A DNA stretch of 22,880 bases from Sulfuritalea sp. GTDB lineage: Bacteria > Pseudomonadota > Gammaproteobacteria > Burkholderiales > Rhodocyclaceae. This document shows, piece after piece, positions 6,546 through 15,372 of the stretch (its first letter is position 1; each line of letters opens with the position of its first letter). Location of the stretch: NCBI GenBank assembly GCA_016712985.1, contig JADJQA010000028.1, forward strand, positions 1 through 22,880. Reading direction: 5' to 3'. Both the position numbers and the translations under genes were made by a program. The notes beneath the pieces were generated by a model. That model was not told where the DNA came from, did no database searches, and was given only the letters and a program-made list of their open reading frames with translations.

Positions 6546-9089
6546 TTAGGATTTCTTGACTTCACACAACTGGTCGAAGTGGCCGGAGACCGGTCCCCAG
6601 ACGTTCGGGATGAAGTAGATTTCGTGGATGGGGTTGATGTCGTTGTGGGTCAGCGCGTTCCAGTGGCCCTCGCGTATCTGTTCGCGCTGCCAGCCGAAAT
6701 AGATGAGCACCGCGCCAGGCGGCACCGATTCGCGCAGCTTGACCTTGGCTTTGACGTAACCGTGCTGGTTGTAGGCCGTGGCCCAGTCCCCGGCGACCAG
6801 CCCGCGCTTGAGGGCATCGACCGGATTGAGCTCCAGCAGCGGCTGTCCGATATCGTCGAGTTTCAAAATGTCCGTCGTCGTGCGCCATGACGAATGCACG
6901 CTCCAGCGCGTGTGGCGACAGTGATACACCATCGGATACTTTTCGTAGAGCGGATTGCGCTCTTTCTTGGCTTCCTTCCAAACCTTCGATGGGCCATAGG
7001 GCGTGGCCACATGCGGCTCCTTGTGCACTGGCAGTTGTTCGCCGAACTGGATGAAGCGGTCTTCGTCCTTGTAGAGTTCCTGGCGGCCCGAGGCCGTTTT
7101 GAACTTTTTCTTGCCCTCGATTTCCTCGGTGAATGAGGCATACGGCGAGCTCGGCAGGTTCACGCGGATGGTGCGCTCCTTTTTCAGCCGCTCAAAGGTG
7201 ATTCCCTTGACCTGGGGGCCGCCGGTTTCAAGCAGCAGTTCGATGGCCTGCTCAGGACGGTTGAACTTGAAGCGGTCTTCGGTGCCCAGGCGCTTGCACA
7301 TCTCGTAGTAAATCCAGATGTCGGTCTTGGCTTCGAACATCGGTTCCAGCCCACCCTCGTGCAACTGAATGTAGGGATGCGCCGGCGTGGTGGCGATATC
7401 GTAGGGCAGCTCGAACCAGCTCACCACCGGCAGCACGATGTCGGCCAATTGTGCGGTGGTGCTCATCTCGATTTCCGGTGAGACGATCAGCTCGATCTGC
7501 GGCAGCACCTTACGCGTCAGGTTGCTCTGGTCGGATGCCTCACCGAGCAGGTTGCCACCCGCGGCCCAGATACAGCGGATCTGTCGCCACAGGCCCGCCT
7601 TGTTGAACATGGTGTCGGTCGGGCCATTGACGACGTAGGCCGTATCCAGCGGTACGGCGCGATAGCGCTCGTCAGGCTTGCCACCTTCCTTTTTCGGGAA
7701 GAAGTAGTCAGTCGGGTTGAGGCGCATCAGGTACTGCCCGGCCCAAGGCGAAACGCCGCCGCCCTGGACGCCGACGTTGCCGGTCAGGCAGGCCAGTTCG
7801 ATCGTCGCGCGGCCGATCAGGTCGCCGTGGTACCAGTGGTTGATACCGGTGCCGGCCCAGATACTGGCAGGCTTGGCCGATGCATATTCCACCGCGATGC
7901 GTTCGATATCCTTGGCCGGCACTCCGGTGATTTCCGAGACGGTCTTGGGGTCGTAGTCTTCCAGCTTTTTCAAAAGCAGCGTGTGGGCGGTCGAGCAACT
8001 GACCTTCTTGCCATCCTTGAGAGTGATGTCCCAGGTGCCCGTGAGTGCCAGTTTGTCGCTGAAGTACGCGTCCGGCACGGCCTTGCCCTCCTGCGAGTCG
8101 TAAGCCATGAAAGCCTTTGCATCACCATCCGCCGCCAAGTCTGCCGCCTTGAGGTACTTGCCATTGTCGTTGCGAACCAGCAAGGGGCCGCTGGTGGTGC
8201 GGCGCAGGTGTGCCTCGTCGGTCAGGCCTCGTTTGACGACCACATGGCAGAAGCCCAGCGCCAATGCGCCATCCGTTCCGGGACGCACGCGTACCCACTC
8301 GTCGACAATGCTTGCCGTTGGGTCATAGTAGGGCGCGATATAGACGAGCTTGACCCCCTTGGCCCGCACGTCGGTGAAGAAGTGCGCATCGGGCATGCGG
8401 GTCTGTGCAACGTCCGAGCCCCAGATGATTGCGTACTTGGTATTGAGCACGTCCTTGAACTCATGCTCTTCGGTCTGCACGTTCCAGGTGATCGGATGAG
8501 CCAACGGCAGGTCACCATACCAGTTATAGAAAGTACCGATGCCGAAGCCATTGACCGAGGCGAAACGGAAGCCCGCTCCCTGCTTGGCGATGCCGGTAGC
8601 CGGCACCGGTGGATAAATCCAGATGGTGTTCTGGCCGTACTTCGCCGCGATGCGCTTTATCTCGCTCGCGATAAAGTCCAGCGCCTCATCCCACGAAATG
8701 CGCTTCCACTGGCCCGCGCCCCCTGGTCCGACGCGCTTCATCGGAAACTTGACCCGGTTCGGCGAATACACGCGCCGATGGTAGGTTGCCCCCTTCATGC
8801 AGCCGCGCGGGTTGTACTCGTCGTCCGGGTAGTCGAGCGGCTGCTCGACGCGCTTGACTATGCCATCCTTGATTATGACATTCCACGCACACGATCCCGT
8901 GCAGTTTGGCATGTTGATCGAACGTACCGTGCGTTCGCCCTGGAAGAGATTGCGGTAGCCGGCTTCCCATGGACGATCCTTGCGCTCGGCGAGGGCCGCA
9001 AATGCGGGCCGGCCGAGAGAGAATGGAAGCCCGGCAGCAGCGGCAACCGAAAGGCTGCCCTTGATGAATTCGCGACGACTGATAGACAT
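6546..9089 (-). CDS. Molybdopterin catalytic subunit, type II DMSO reductase family (proposed (per)chlorate reductase)
   Basis: The protein is 847 residues from MSISRREFIKG at 9089. This start gives a twin-arginine leader (SRREFIK, then a hydrophobic run and a cleavage site near AFA), so the enzyme is periplasmic. The FS0 region reads RSINMPNCTGSCAWN, with C63, C67 and C97 present but Asn59 where His is normal. GTFYNWYGDLP contains the likely Mo-ligating Asp193. VSPWAGQYLM puts Tyr453 where PcrA has its gate Trp, by my recollection. The C-terminal molybdopterin-binding segment (YHCRHTRWSVHSSW, ELNPVDALKRGLV) is intact. A weak GGGGAA ribosome site precedes the start. It follows cld by about 95 bases. 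It is shorter than the roughly 927-residue PcrA and clearly different in sequence. Substrate specificity cannot be read from sequence alone; nitrate or nitrite is the main alternative. Confidence 0.85.
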   Translation of the reverse strand: MSISRREFIKGSLSVAAAAGLPFSLGRPAFAALAERKDRPWEAGYRNLFQGERTVRSINMPNCTGSCAWNVIIKDGIVKRVEQPLDYPDDEYNPRGCMKGATYHRRVYSPNRVKFPMKRVGPGGAGQWKRISWDEALDFIASEIKRIAAKYGQNTIWIYPPVPATGIAKQGAGFRFASVNGFGIGTFYNWYGDLPLAHPITWNVQTEEHEFKDVLNTKYAIIWGSDVAQTRMPDAHFFTDVRAKGVKLVYIAPYYDPTASIVDEWVRVRPGTDGALALGFCHVVVKRGLTDEAHLRRTTSGPLLVRNDNGKYLKAADLAADGDAKAFMAYDSQEGKAVPDAYFSDKLALTGTWDITLKDGKKVSCSTAHTLLLKKLEDYDPKTVSEITGVPAKDIERIAVEYASAKPASIWAGTGINHWYHGDLIGRATIELACLTGNVGVQGGGVSPWAGQYLMRLNPTDYFFPKKEGGKPDERYRAVPLDTAYVVNGPTDTMFNKAGLWRQIRCIWAAGGNLLGEASDQSNLTRKVLPQIELIVSPEIEMSTTAQLADIVLPVVSWFELPYDIATTPAHPYIQLHEGGLEPMFEAKTDIWIYYEMCKRLGTEDRFKFNRPEQAIELLLETGGPQVKGITFERLKKERTIRVNLPSSPYASFTEEIEGKKKFKTASGRQELYKDEDRFIQFGEQLPVHKEPHVATPYGPSKVWKEAKKERNPLYEKYPMVYHCRHTRWSVHSSWRTTTDILKLDDIGQPLLELNPVDALKRGLVAGDWATAYNQHGYVKAKVKLRESVPPGAVLIYFGWQREQIREGHWNALTHNDINPIHEIYFIPNVWGPVSGHFDQLCEVKKS

Positions 9090-9184
9090 GATGTTTCCCC
9101 GACATATTGGCGATTGGCAAAGCGTCCCCGGATCGGCTGACGCCGCGCGCCCATCCGGCACGCGACGTTTCCGTCCCGGCTTCC

Positions 9185-10012
9185 CTAGTTGCCCATGGAA
9201 AGAGCCTTCACCACGTTTTCAAATGTCTGGATGGTGCCCATGACGGTCGGGCTACCCCAGCGTACGTGGTACTTGTTCTCCGGCACCTTGGCCAAAGCCA
9301 GCATCAGGCTGTTGAAGGCGCCTAGATCAGCGGTTTCGAAGTAGGTAATGAAATCTGTGTCATCGAGCCCAGTCGAGTGGTAAAGCTTTCTCTTCACGTT
9401 CACCAGGTTCACCAGAGTGGGCAGGGTGTGGGTTTCCATTTCCTTGAGGCGCTGCTCGTCGCTCAGATTCCACCAATCCGCGTTCTTCTTCACCGGGATC
9501 ATGAATGCGTAGCGCGGCGCCTCGCCGCTATAACTGGCGCCCGTCAGACCGGCAGTGAGGCTGGGCGACTTGTCCTTGGTGATGTAGTTCAACGCCTTGG
9601 TCATCCCGACCAGTTGTTCGGTCACGTCCGAGTACATGCCGAAGCGAGTGGCCCGGAAATCAACCAGAAAAGCCTGCGTAGCCGCCATGTCATAGGAATG
9701 CACGCGCAGGAAGTAGTCGCTCTGGGCCTCGAAGCCGCGTGTCAAGTAGGCGTCGACAATGACTTTCTCCTTGTGCTTGTCGACAACTGCAATCACTTCG
9801 GCGGCTGCACCCTTGCGTTCCGCAGCGGACATCCTGTAAAAGTCCGGGCGAACCTTGTAGGTGGAGAAATTCCCGAAGACCCCTGGTGCGACAAGGATCT
9901 TCGCGCGATCAACCGCGGCGGGCATTGCTGTGCCCGCCACCTGCTGTGCAAGCGCACTACCATTGGCCAACATGAGACCAGCCGTCAGAAGCGCTAAGGA
10001 AATCTTTTTCAT
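9185..10012 (-). CDS. cld: Chlorite dismutase, periplasmic long form
   Basis: Cld is a haem b enzyme that converts chlorite to chloride and O2, the detoxifying and O2-yielding step of (per)chlorate respiration. The protein is 275 residues from MKKISLALLT at 10012, a start with AAGGAG upstream and a Sec signal peptide ending ALA-QQ at about residue 23. It has the family segments RPDFYRM, MTKALNYITKDKSP, PVKKNADWWNLS and LYHSTGLDDTDFITYFET. The proximal haem ligand is His195 (EMETHTLPTL) and the distal catalytic Arg is Arg208 (NVKRKL). Their spacing of 13 matches the His170/Arg183 pair of the characterised Dechloromonas enzyme. Length and signal peptide place it with the pentameric, respiratory lineage rather than the short dimeric forms. 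It is the first gene of the module. Confidence 0.95.
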   Translation of the reverse strand: MKKISLALLTAGLMLANGSALAQQVAGTAMPAAVDRAKILVAPGVFGNFSTYKVRPDFYRMSAAERKGAAAEVIAVVDKHKEKVIVDAYLTRGFEAQSDYFLRVHSYDMAATQAFLVDFRATRFGMYSDVTEQLVGMTKALNYITKDKSPSLTAGLTGASYSGEAPRYAFMIPVKKNADWWNLSDEQRLKEMETHTLPTLVNLVNVKRKLYHSTGLDDTDFITYFETADLGAFNSLMLALAKVPENKYHVRWGSPTVMGTIQTFENVVKALSMGN

Positions 10013-10116
10013 GATTGACTCTCCTTTATTGATGTCAAGTAAATATCTGGTTGACCAAAAAAGCACTGATGCAAGCGACGAATGCGCACACTTTGCCTTT
10101 TCAGTTGCCGGGCGTT

Positions 10117-10130
10117 TTGATCCAGATCAA
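10117..10130. promoter_or_regulatory. FNR/ANR-type binding site between cld and the ECF sigma gene
   Basis: TTGATCCAGATCAA is a perfect TTGAT-N4-ATCAA site. It lies 105 bases upstream of the cld start (minus strand) and 89 bases upstream of the sigma remnant (plus strand). On the plus strand a TTTATT hexamer falls where a class II -10 would be. On the minus strand the equivalent position (AAAGTG) is weak. The site suggests oxygen-responsive control of the module, matching the site upstream of ccoN. Confidence 0.78.
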
Positions 10131-10218
10131 AGAATATTGTTTAGACTTCGACTTTATTTTTGCTTCCTGCTGTAACCAAAAAGTCGCTCCCAACGAATGG
10201 ATGAATAGGCGCTAAAGT

Positions 10219-10447
10219 GTGAGTGCGGAACGGCTGCAGGACTTGCTGATTCGGGGACTCGACGGAAACGCGCAGGCGTATCGTGAGTTCCTCTCTGACT
10301 TGGCCGGGTACCTGAGGTCATTTCTCATGAGACGCCTGTCCAGCCTGCCCGATGAAGTTGAAGACCTTGTTCATCGAGTCTGCCCTGAAAGTTGGGATAC
10401 ACCGCGGAATGAAGGCACTCGCAGCGATGGTAGGTGAAAAGCGATGA
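10219..10447 (+). pseudogene. ECF sigma factor remnant with internal deletion
   Basis: From a GTG at 10219 the frame gives LQDLLIRGLDGNAQAYREFL, then MRRLSSLPDEVEDLV, the start of sigma region 2. It then jumps into ESALKVGIHRGMKALAAMVG ending EKR in another frame, which is the end of an ECF region 4 helix-turn-helix. Regions 2.2 to 4.1 are missing: 229 bases remain where about 530 are expected. The region-4 frame stops at 10445-10447 and overlaps the downstream ATG as ATGA, the usual coupling of a sigma gene to its anti-sigma gene. It is the likely partner of the DUF1109/NrsF gene. As printed it cannot make a working sigma factor. Confidence 0.7.
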
Positions 10448-11085
10448 AGACCAATGACCTCATAGTCATGCTGGCCACCGGCGCCAGCGTTGAGCGAGCA
10501 GGCGACCCTTTGGCGCCGACTGGTTCATTTCATGGGATTCGGAACGCTCGTCTCTACCATCCTGATGGCCAAGGCAATACCCGTGAATCCCGACCTCGCG
10601 ACTGTGATCCAGTTGGCGTCTTTTTGGCAAAAGCTGGGATTTGCTGCGGCCATTGCGGCGGTGGCCTTGCTGATGGTTTTCCGCCTTTCCAGCCGGGAGT
10701 GCGCCTTGGAAACGCGTTCCCGGCCCTGATGGCGCCGATTTTGGCGATTTGGGTCCTGGCCGGCATAGCGTTTGCCACGGCAGAGCCCGGAGAAAGAGCA
10801 GCCCTGTTCTTTGGCAACACTTGGAGGGCATGCCCTTTTCTCATAACGATGCTCGCGACGCCGGTCTTCGCCGCAAGTTTTTGGGCAATGCGTGACCTTG
10901 CGCCGACCAATCTCAGACTGGCTGGCGCTGCCGCCGGGCTGTTCTCAGGCGCCGTTGGAGCGGTGGTGTATTGCTTTCACTGCCCGGAACTTGAAGTGCC
11001 CTTTATCGCTTTCTGGTATTTGCTAGGCATCCTGATACCAACTGCGGCCGGAACAGTGCTAGGGGAAAACCTGTTGCGCTGGTAA
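10444..11085 (+). pseudogene. nrsF: DUF1109/NrsF-type membrane anti-sigma factor, two compensating frameshifts
   Basis: NrsF proteins are inner-membrane anti-sigma factors with six predicted helices. In Azospira suillum, NrsF with SigF controls a methionine-sulfoxide repair response to reactive chlorine. Here MKTNDLIVMLATGA starts in one frame. ATLWRRLVHFMGFGTLVSTI through ALLMVFRL reads in another (about 10,495-10,690). The rest returns to the first frame: NTWRACPFLITMLATPVF, SFWAMRDLAPTNLRLAGAAA, VVYCFHCPE and a C-terminal GENLLRW. The span of 642 bases is full length, so two opposite indels explain it. Conserved cysteines in RACPF and YCFHCPE are candidates for oxidant sensing. It is transcribed divergently from cld. 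The symbol is assigned by family and context. Confidence 0.7.
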
Positions 11086-11183
11086 GTACCGGGGTCGCGA
11101 GAAATGCTGTCACCGGTTTGCCTTCCAGACCAAGTGACAGCGACATCCTGGGAAACCTCCCTGCGACTACCGTGGCGCACCAT

Positions 11184-11210
11184 AAAAAAAGGGTGCGCAG
11201 CGCGCACCCC
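11184..11210 (-). terminator. Rho-independent terminator downstream of ccoIS
   Basis: On the minus strand an 8-bp GC-rich stem (GGTGCGCG with CGCGCACC-type pairing, hairpin at about 11191-11209) is followed by seven T residues (11184-11190). It lies about 70 bases beyond the ccoS stop and would end the ccoI-ccoS transcript. Readthrough into the sigma/anti-sigma pair would be antisense, since they are on the other strand. Confidence 0.85.
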
Positions 11211-11278
11211 TAAACCCCAACAGAGAGCCTTTTGGCAGCGGCTGGAAGCCGTCACCAGAAAACCCGCCTTGAGTGTGC

Positions 11279-11482
11279 CTATTTGTCACCCGCCCGGCTT
11301 TGATCTGCGTCAACAGTGCTGCATTCTTTCGGCACGTCCGCGCGGTCGTCGTCCATCAGGATGCGATGGCCGGGACCTTCGAGATCTTCGTACTGCCCGC
11401 TTTTCAATGACCACCAGAACACGGCGGCGATGACGAAGACGAATAGCAGTGAAAGCGGAACCAGGAGATACAGGATATCCAT
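11279..11482 (-). CDS. ccoS: CcoS, cbb3 oxidase maturation protein
   Basis: This is a 67-residue single-helix protein starting MDILYLLVPLSLLFVFVIAA, with the membrane span at about 4-24. WWSLKSGQYEDLEGPGHRIL follows, then MDDD, the CcoS/FixS signature. CcoS is required for maturation of cbb3 oxidase in the membrane. I chose the start at 11482 over an upstream ATG because it matches the family N-terminus and has a purine-rich GAGGGTGAG just before it. That start abuts the ccoI stop at 11484. The frame is intact. In many betaproteobacteria ccoN follows directly; here the (per)chlorate module intervenes. Confidence 0.92.
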   Translation of the reverse strand: MDILYLLVPLSLLFVFVIAAVFWWSLKSGQYEDLEGPGHRILMDDDRADVPKECSTVDADQSRAGDK

Positions 11483-11483
11483 C

Positions 11484-14016
11484 TCACCCTCGCTGCAGCC
11501 GCAAGGCATTGAGAACCACCAGCAGAGAACTGGCAGACATTCCGATGCCGGCCATCCAGGGCGTCACCCATCCGGCCATGGCCAGAGGGATCGCCAGGAA
11601 ATTGTAGGCGAACGCCCACACCAGGTTTTGCTTCACGATGCGCAGGGTATGCCGCGCCAGCGCCAATCCTTGTGGCAACGCCTGCAAGTCATTGCCAAGC
11701 AGCACCACATCGGCGTTGGCCCTTGCCAGATCGGCGCCGCCGCCCATGGCGATCGACACCTGCGCCTGCGCCAGCACCGGGGCATCGTTGACGCCATCAC
11801 CGACCATGGCTACGGTCTCGCCGGCCTCCTGCAGGGCCTTCAGCGCCGCATGCTTTTCTTCCGGCGAGCCCGCCGCGCGCGTCGGGAATGCCCAGCGCCG
11901 CCCCCACTCGCGCGGCGGCCGCCGCTGCGTCACCGCTGAAAATCGACAGCTTGACGCCTGCCGCCGAGAGCTTCGCCGCCATCGCTGATGCTTCGGGGCG
12001 CAGGCCGTCGCTGAGGCGGAAGAATGCCTGCCAGCCCTCGGCATTGCCCAGCGCGATCACCGTATCACCATCCGCTGCAGCGAGGAGAGGGGCGTTTCCT
12101 CGACTGCCCTGTAGCGCAGGTGCTCCATCAACGCCGGCGATGGCCTGAACGCTTAAAGGTACCGACATTGCGTGCAAGGCGCCGACGAACTCCGGACGGC
12201 CGAGCCGCCAGATGCGTCCCTCGATCGCACCCTCGACGCCTGCTCCCGTGGTGGCCCGCAACCCGGCGACCTCGATTGCCGCCGCGGTCCCCGCACCGGC
12301 ACCGTCGGCAAGCAGCGCCCGCGCGATCGGGTGCTCGGAGCCGCGCTCCAGTGCCGCCGCCAGCGCCAGCGCGTGCGCGGCATCACTACGCACGGGGATG
12401 GTTTCGACCAGGACCATGCGTCCCATGGTCAGCGTCCCGGTCTTGTCGAAAATGAAACGATCGGCCCGCGCCAGAGCCTCGATGGCGTGGCCGCGCGTCA
12501 CCAACACCCCTCGGGCCGCCAGCGCACCGGTCGCCACGGTCAACGCCCGGCGTCGCCAGGACAAGGCGCACGGGCAACTGACCACCAGCACCGCGACAAA
12601 AATCCCACGGCCCGCGAGAAGGATCGATCCACCACCAGGCCAGCGCCGTCGCCAACGCCAGCACCAGCAGGGCGATGATGAAACGCCCGGCAACGCGCTC
12701 CGCGATTTCCACCAGGCGCGGCTTTTCCGCCGCGGCACGCTCCATCAGGCGCTGGATCGCCGCCACCCGCGTCGCCTCGCCGACGCGTTCCACTCGCATC
12801 ACCAGCGGACTGGCGGTATTCACGCTGCCGCCGATCAGCGCGTCACCCGCCAGCTTCGGCACCGGGCGGCTCTCGCCCGTCAGCAGGGATTCGTCGGCGG
12901 CGCTCTCGCCGTCAAGCACGAAGCCATCGGCCGGCACCGTCTCGCCGGGCCTGATCCGCACCGCGTCACCGGCGCGCAACCCGACCACCGCAACGCGCTC
13001 CTCGGCCGTCTCCGCGCCGCCAGGCGGCCACGCCGCCAGGCGCGTGGCAAAGGCAGGAATGACTCGCGCCAGTGTCTCGATGCTACGCGCGGCTTTCTGT
13101 CGCGCCATCATTTCCAGATAGCGGCCGGAGAGCAGGAAGAACACGAACATCGTGACCGAATCGAAATACACCTCTCCGGCCGCCGAGAGCGTCGCCCAGA
13201 CACTCGCCGCAAAGGCAGCGCCGACGCCCAGCGCCACCGGCACATCCATGCCGACGCGCCGCAGCGTCAGGTCGCGCCACGCGCTGGTGAAGAAGGGCGC
13301 GGCGGAATACAGCATCACCGGCAGCGTCAGGATCAGACTGGCCCAGCGCATCAATCGTTCGATGTCCGGCGTCATGTCACCATCGGCAAGGTACACGGGC
13401 ACCGCATACATCATCACCTGCATCATGCCGAATCCGGCGACGAACAACCGCCACAGCGCAAGCTTGCGTTCCTTCCGGGCGAGTTCCTCGGAGCGCCCGA
13501 CATCGTAGGGATGCGCGCGGTAGCCAATTGCAGCAATGGCTTCGAGGATCGCCGAAAGCCTCGTGACGCGCTCATCCCAGCGCACTCGCGCGCGGCGCGT
13601 GGTGTAGTTGATGTCGACGGCGGTCACGCCGGGCTGGCGGCGCACATGGGATTCATTGAGCCAGACACAGGCGGCGCAGGTGATGCCTTCGAGGATCAGC
13701 GCCGCTTCCTGTTCGTGCTCGCCGCCGGCACCCTCTGCCCGGCGCACGAAATTTTCTGTACATCGGGCAGGTCGAACAGGGCAAGGTCGGCCAGGACCTG
13801 CGGCAAGGCCTCGCGCGGGCTTTCCGGGAGGGCATCGCGGTGTCGGTAGTAGTCACCCAAGCCGTTGCCGACGATGGCCTGCGCCACCGCCTGACAGCCC
13901 GCGCAGCACATCGCGCGCCGCTGGCCATCAATCTCGACGGCAAACTTCCCGGGCCCGTCGGCCGCATCCGGAAGTGGCAGGCCGCAGTGATAACAGGATT
14001 GGTCGGCCTGGGGCAT
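11484..14016 (-). pseudogene. ccoI: CcoI, copper-transporting P-type ATPase for cbb3 assembly, multiply frameshifted
   Basis: CcoI exports or supplies copper for the cbb3 catalytic site. From MPQADQSCYHCGLP at 14016 the pieces run in family order: CCAGCQAVAQAI; the metal-binding motif GITCAACVWLNE (in a new frame from about 13745); the membrane CPC motif in VVSCPCALS (another frame near 12590); the phosphorylation motif FDKTGTLTMG; the HP motif region SEHPIARALL; and GDGVNDAPVLAQA with the last two helices (another frame from about 11880). The stop at 11484 abuts ccoS. The 2,533 bases match a full-length protein of about 840 residues, so small indels alone break it. The segment after CPCALS reads WRRRALTVATG instead of the expected ATP-containing helix, a local double indel. 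Confidence 0.85.
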
Positions 14017-14121
14017 GGAGTTGTGATTTTCTCGGCTCTGCGTGCCCTGGATTCCCGCAGGGACGGCATCCACCCTGACGCGAGGTGACCAAAGCCGGAA
14101 TTCAGTCTAGCCTGCGGTCTG

Positions 14122-14143
14122 GATCCCTGCCTGCGCGGGGATC
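14122..14143. repeat. REP-like palindrome between ccoI and the dehydrogenase
   Basis: A 9-bp stem (GATCCCTGC against GCGGGGATC, with one G-T pair) and a CTGC loop form a short GC-rich hairpin, of the kind scattered between genes in many beta- and gammaproteobacteria. A partly similar segment (GGATTCCCGCAGGG) lies at about 14050-14065. There is no T-run on either side, so it is not a typical terminator. Confidence 0.5.
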
Positions 14144-14163
14144 ACCGAGCCAGAGCGGCTCCG

Positions 14164-14932
<769 letters not shown>

Positions 14933-14980
14933 GAGCACTCCCAACCAGTATTGATACGACCCCCGACTTTTCGCCGGGCC

Positions 14981-15022
14981 CACAAAAGACACAAGGCCTG
15001 CCGACCATGAAGGAGGCAGGCC
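14981..15022 (-). terminator. Terminator downstream of tRNA-Thr
   Basis: On the minus strand GGCCTGCC and GGCAGGCC form an 8-bp stem (14995-15022) followed by a T-rich tract, TTGTGTCTTTTGT. It begins 9 bases after the tRNA 3' end. Confidence 0.7.
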
Positions 15023-15030
15023 CAGAGATT

Positions 15031-15106
<76 letters not shown>

Positions 15107-15372
15107 ATCCTGAAAGGCGTCGAATTATACCTGCGGGCCCGGCAGCGTGGCAACGCGGTTGCCGTCGGTCGCCTGCCGGATCGCCTTGTGCCACTACGCT
15201 TGCGCCGGACGGATTGGATTGTCCGCATGACCAAGTCGCCGGTCTCTCTCTGGCCAGGCTCGAATTCTTCGATTGCGCATCCGCCCTTGGGCATCGCCAT
15301 CATCCGCCGCCGGCATGAAGGCGATTCATGTCCAAGAAATTGCCACGTTCCGAGCCCGACGAGGATGACAAA
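15107..15372. other. Gap between tRNA-Thr and the PIN toxin; no gene recognised
   Basis: Short plus-strand frames exist, including one at 15328 starting MSKKLPRSEPDEDDKSLEVQ, but it would run antisense through the toxin gene and its later sequence is featureless. The stretch may hold remnants of an older gene. I cannot identify any. Confidence 0.4.

Noticed and set aside
6546..9089. Calling the catalytic subunit narG, nxrA, pcrA or clrA
   Set aside because: The length and key motifs match none of these well. The family is clear but the substrate is not, so no symbol was given.
7827..9140. A 437-codon open frame on the plus strand opposite the molybdoenzyme
   Set aside because: It is a shadow of the intact catalytic subunit on the minus strand.
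11300..11313. FNR-like site TTGATCTGCGTCAA
   Set aside because: It lies within the 3' end of ccoS, has one mismatch, and no gene start is suitably placed downstream on either strand.
12212..13849. A 545-codon open frame on the plus strand opposite ccoI
   Set aside because: It is Arg- and His-rich with low complexity, antisense to ccoI motifs, and shows no domain.
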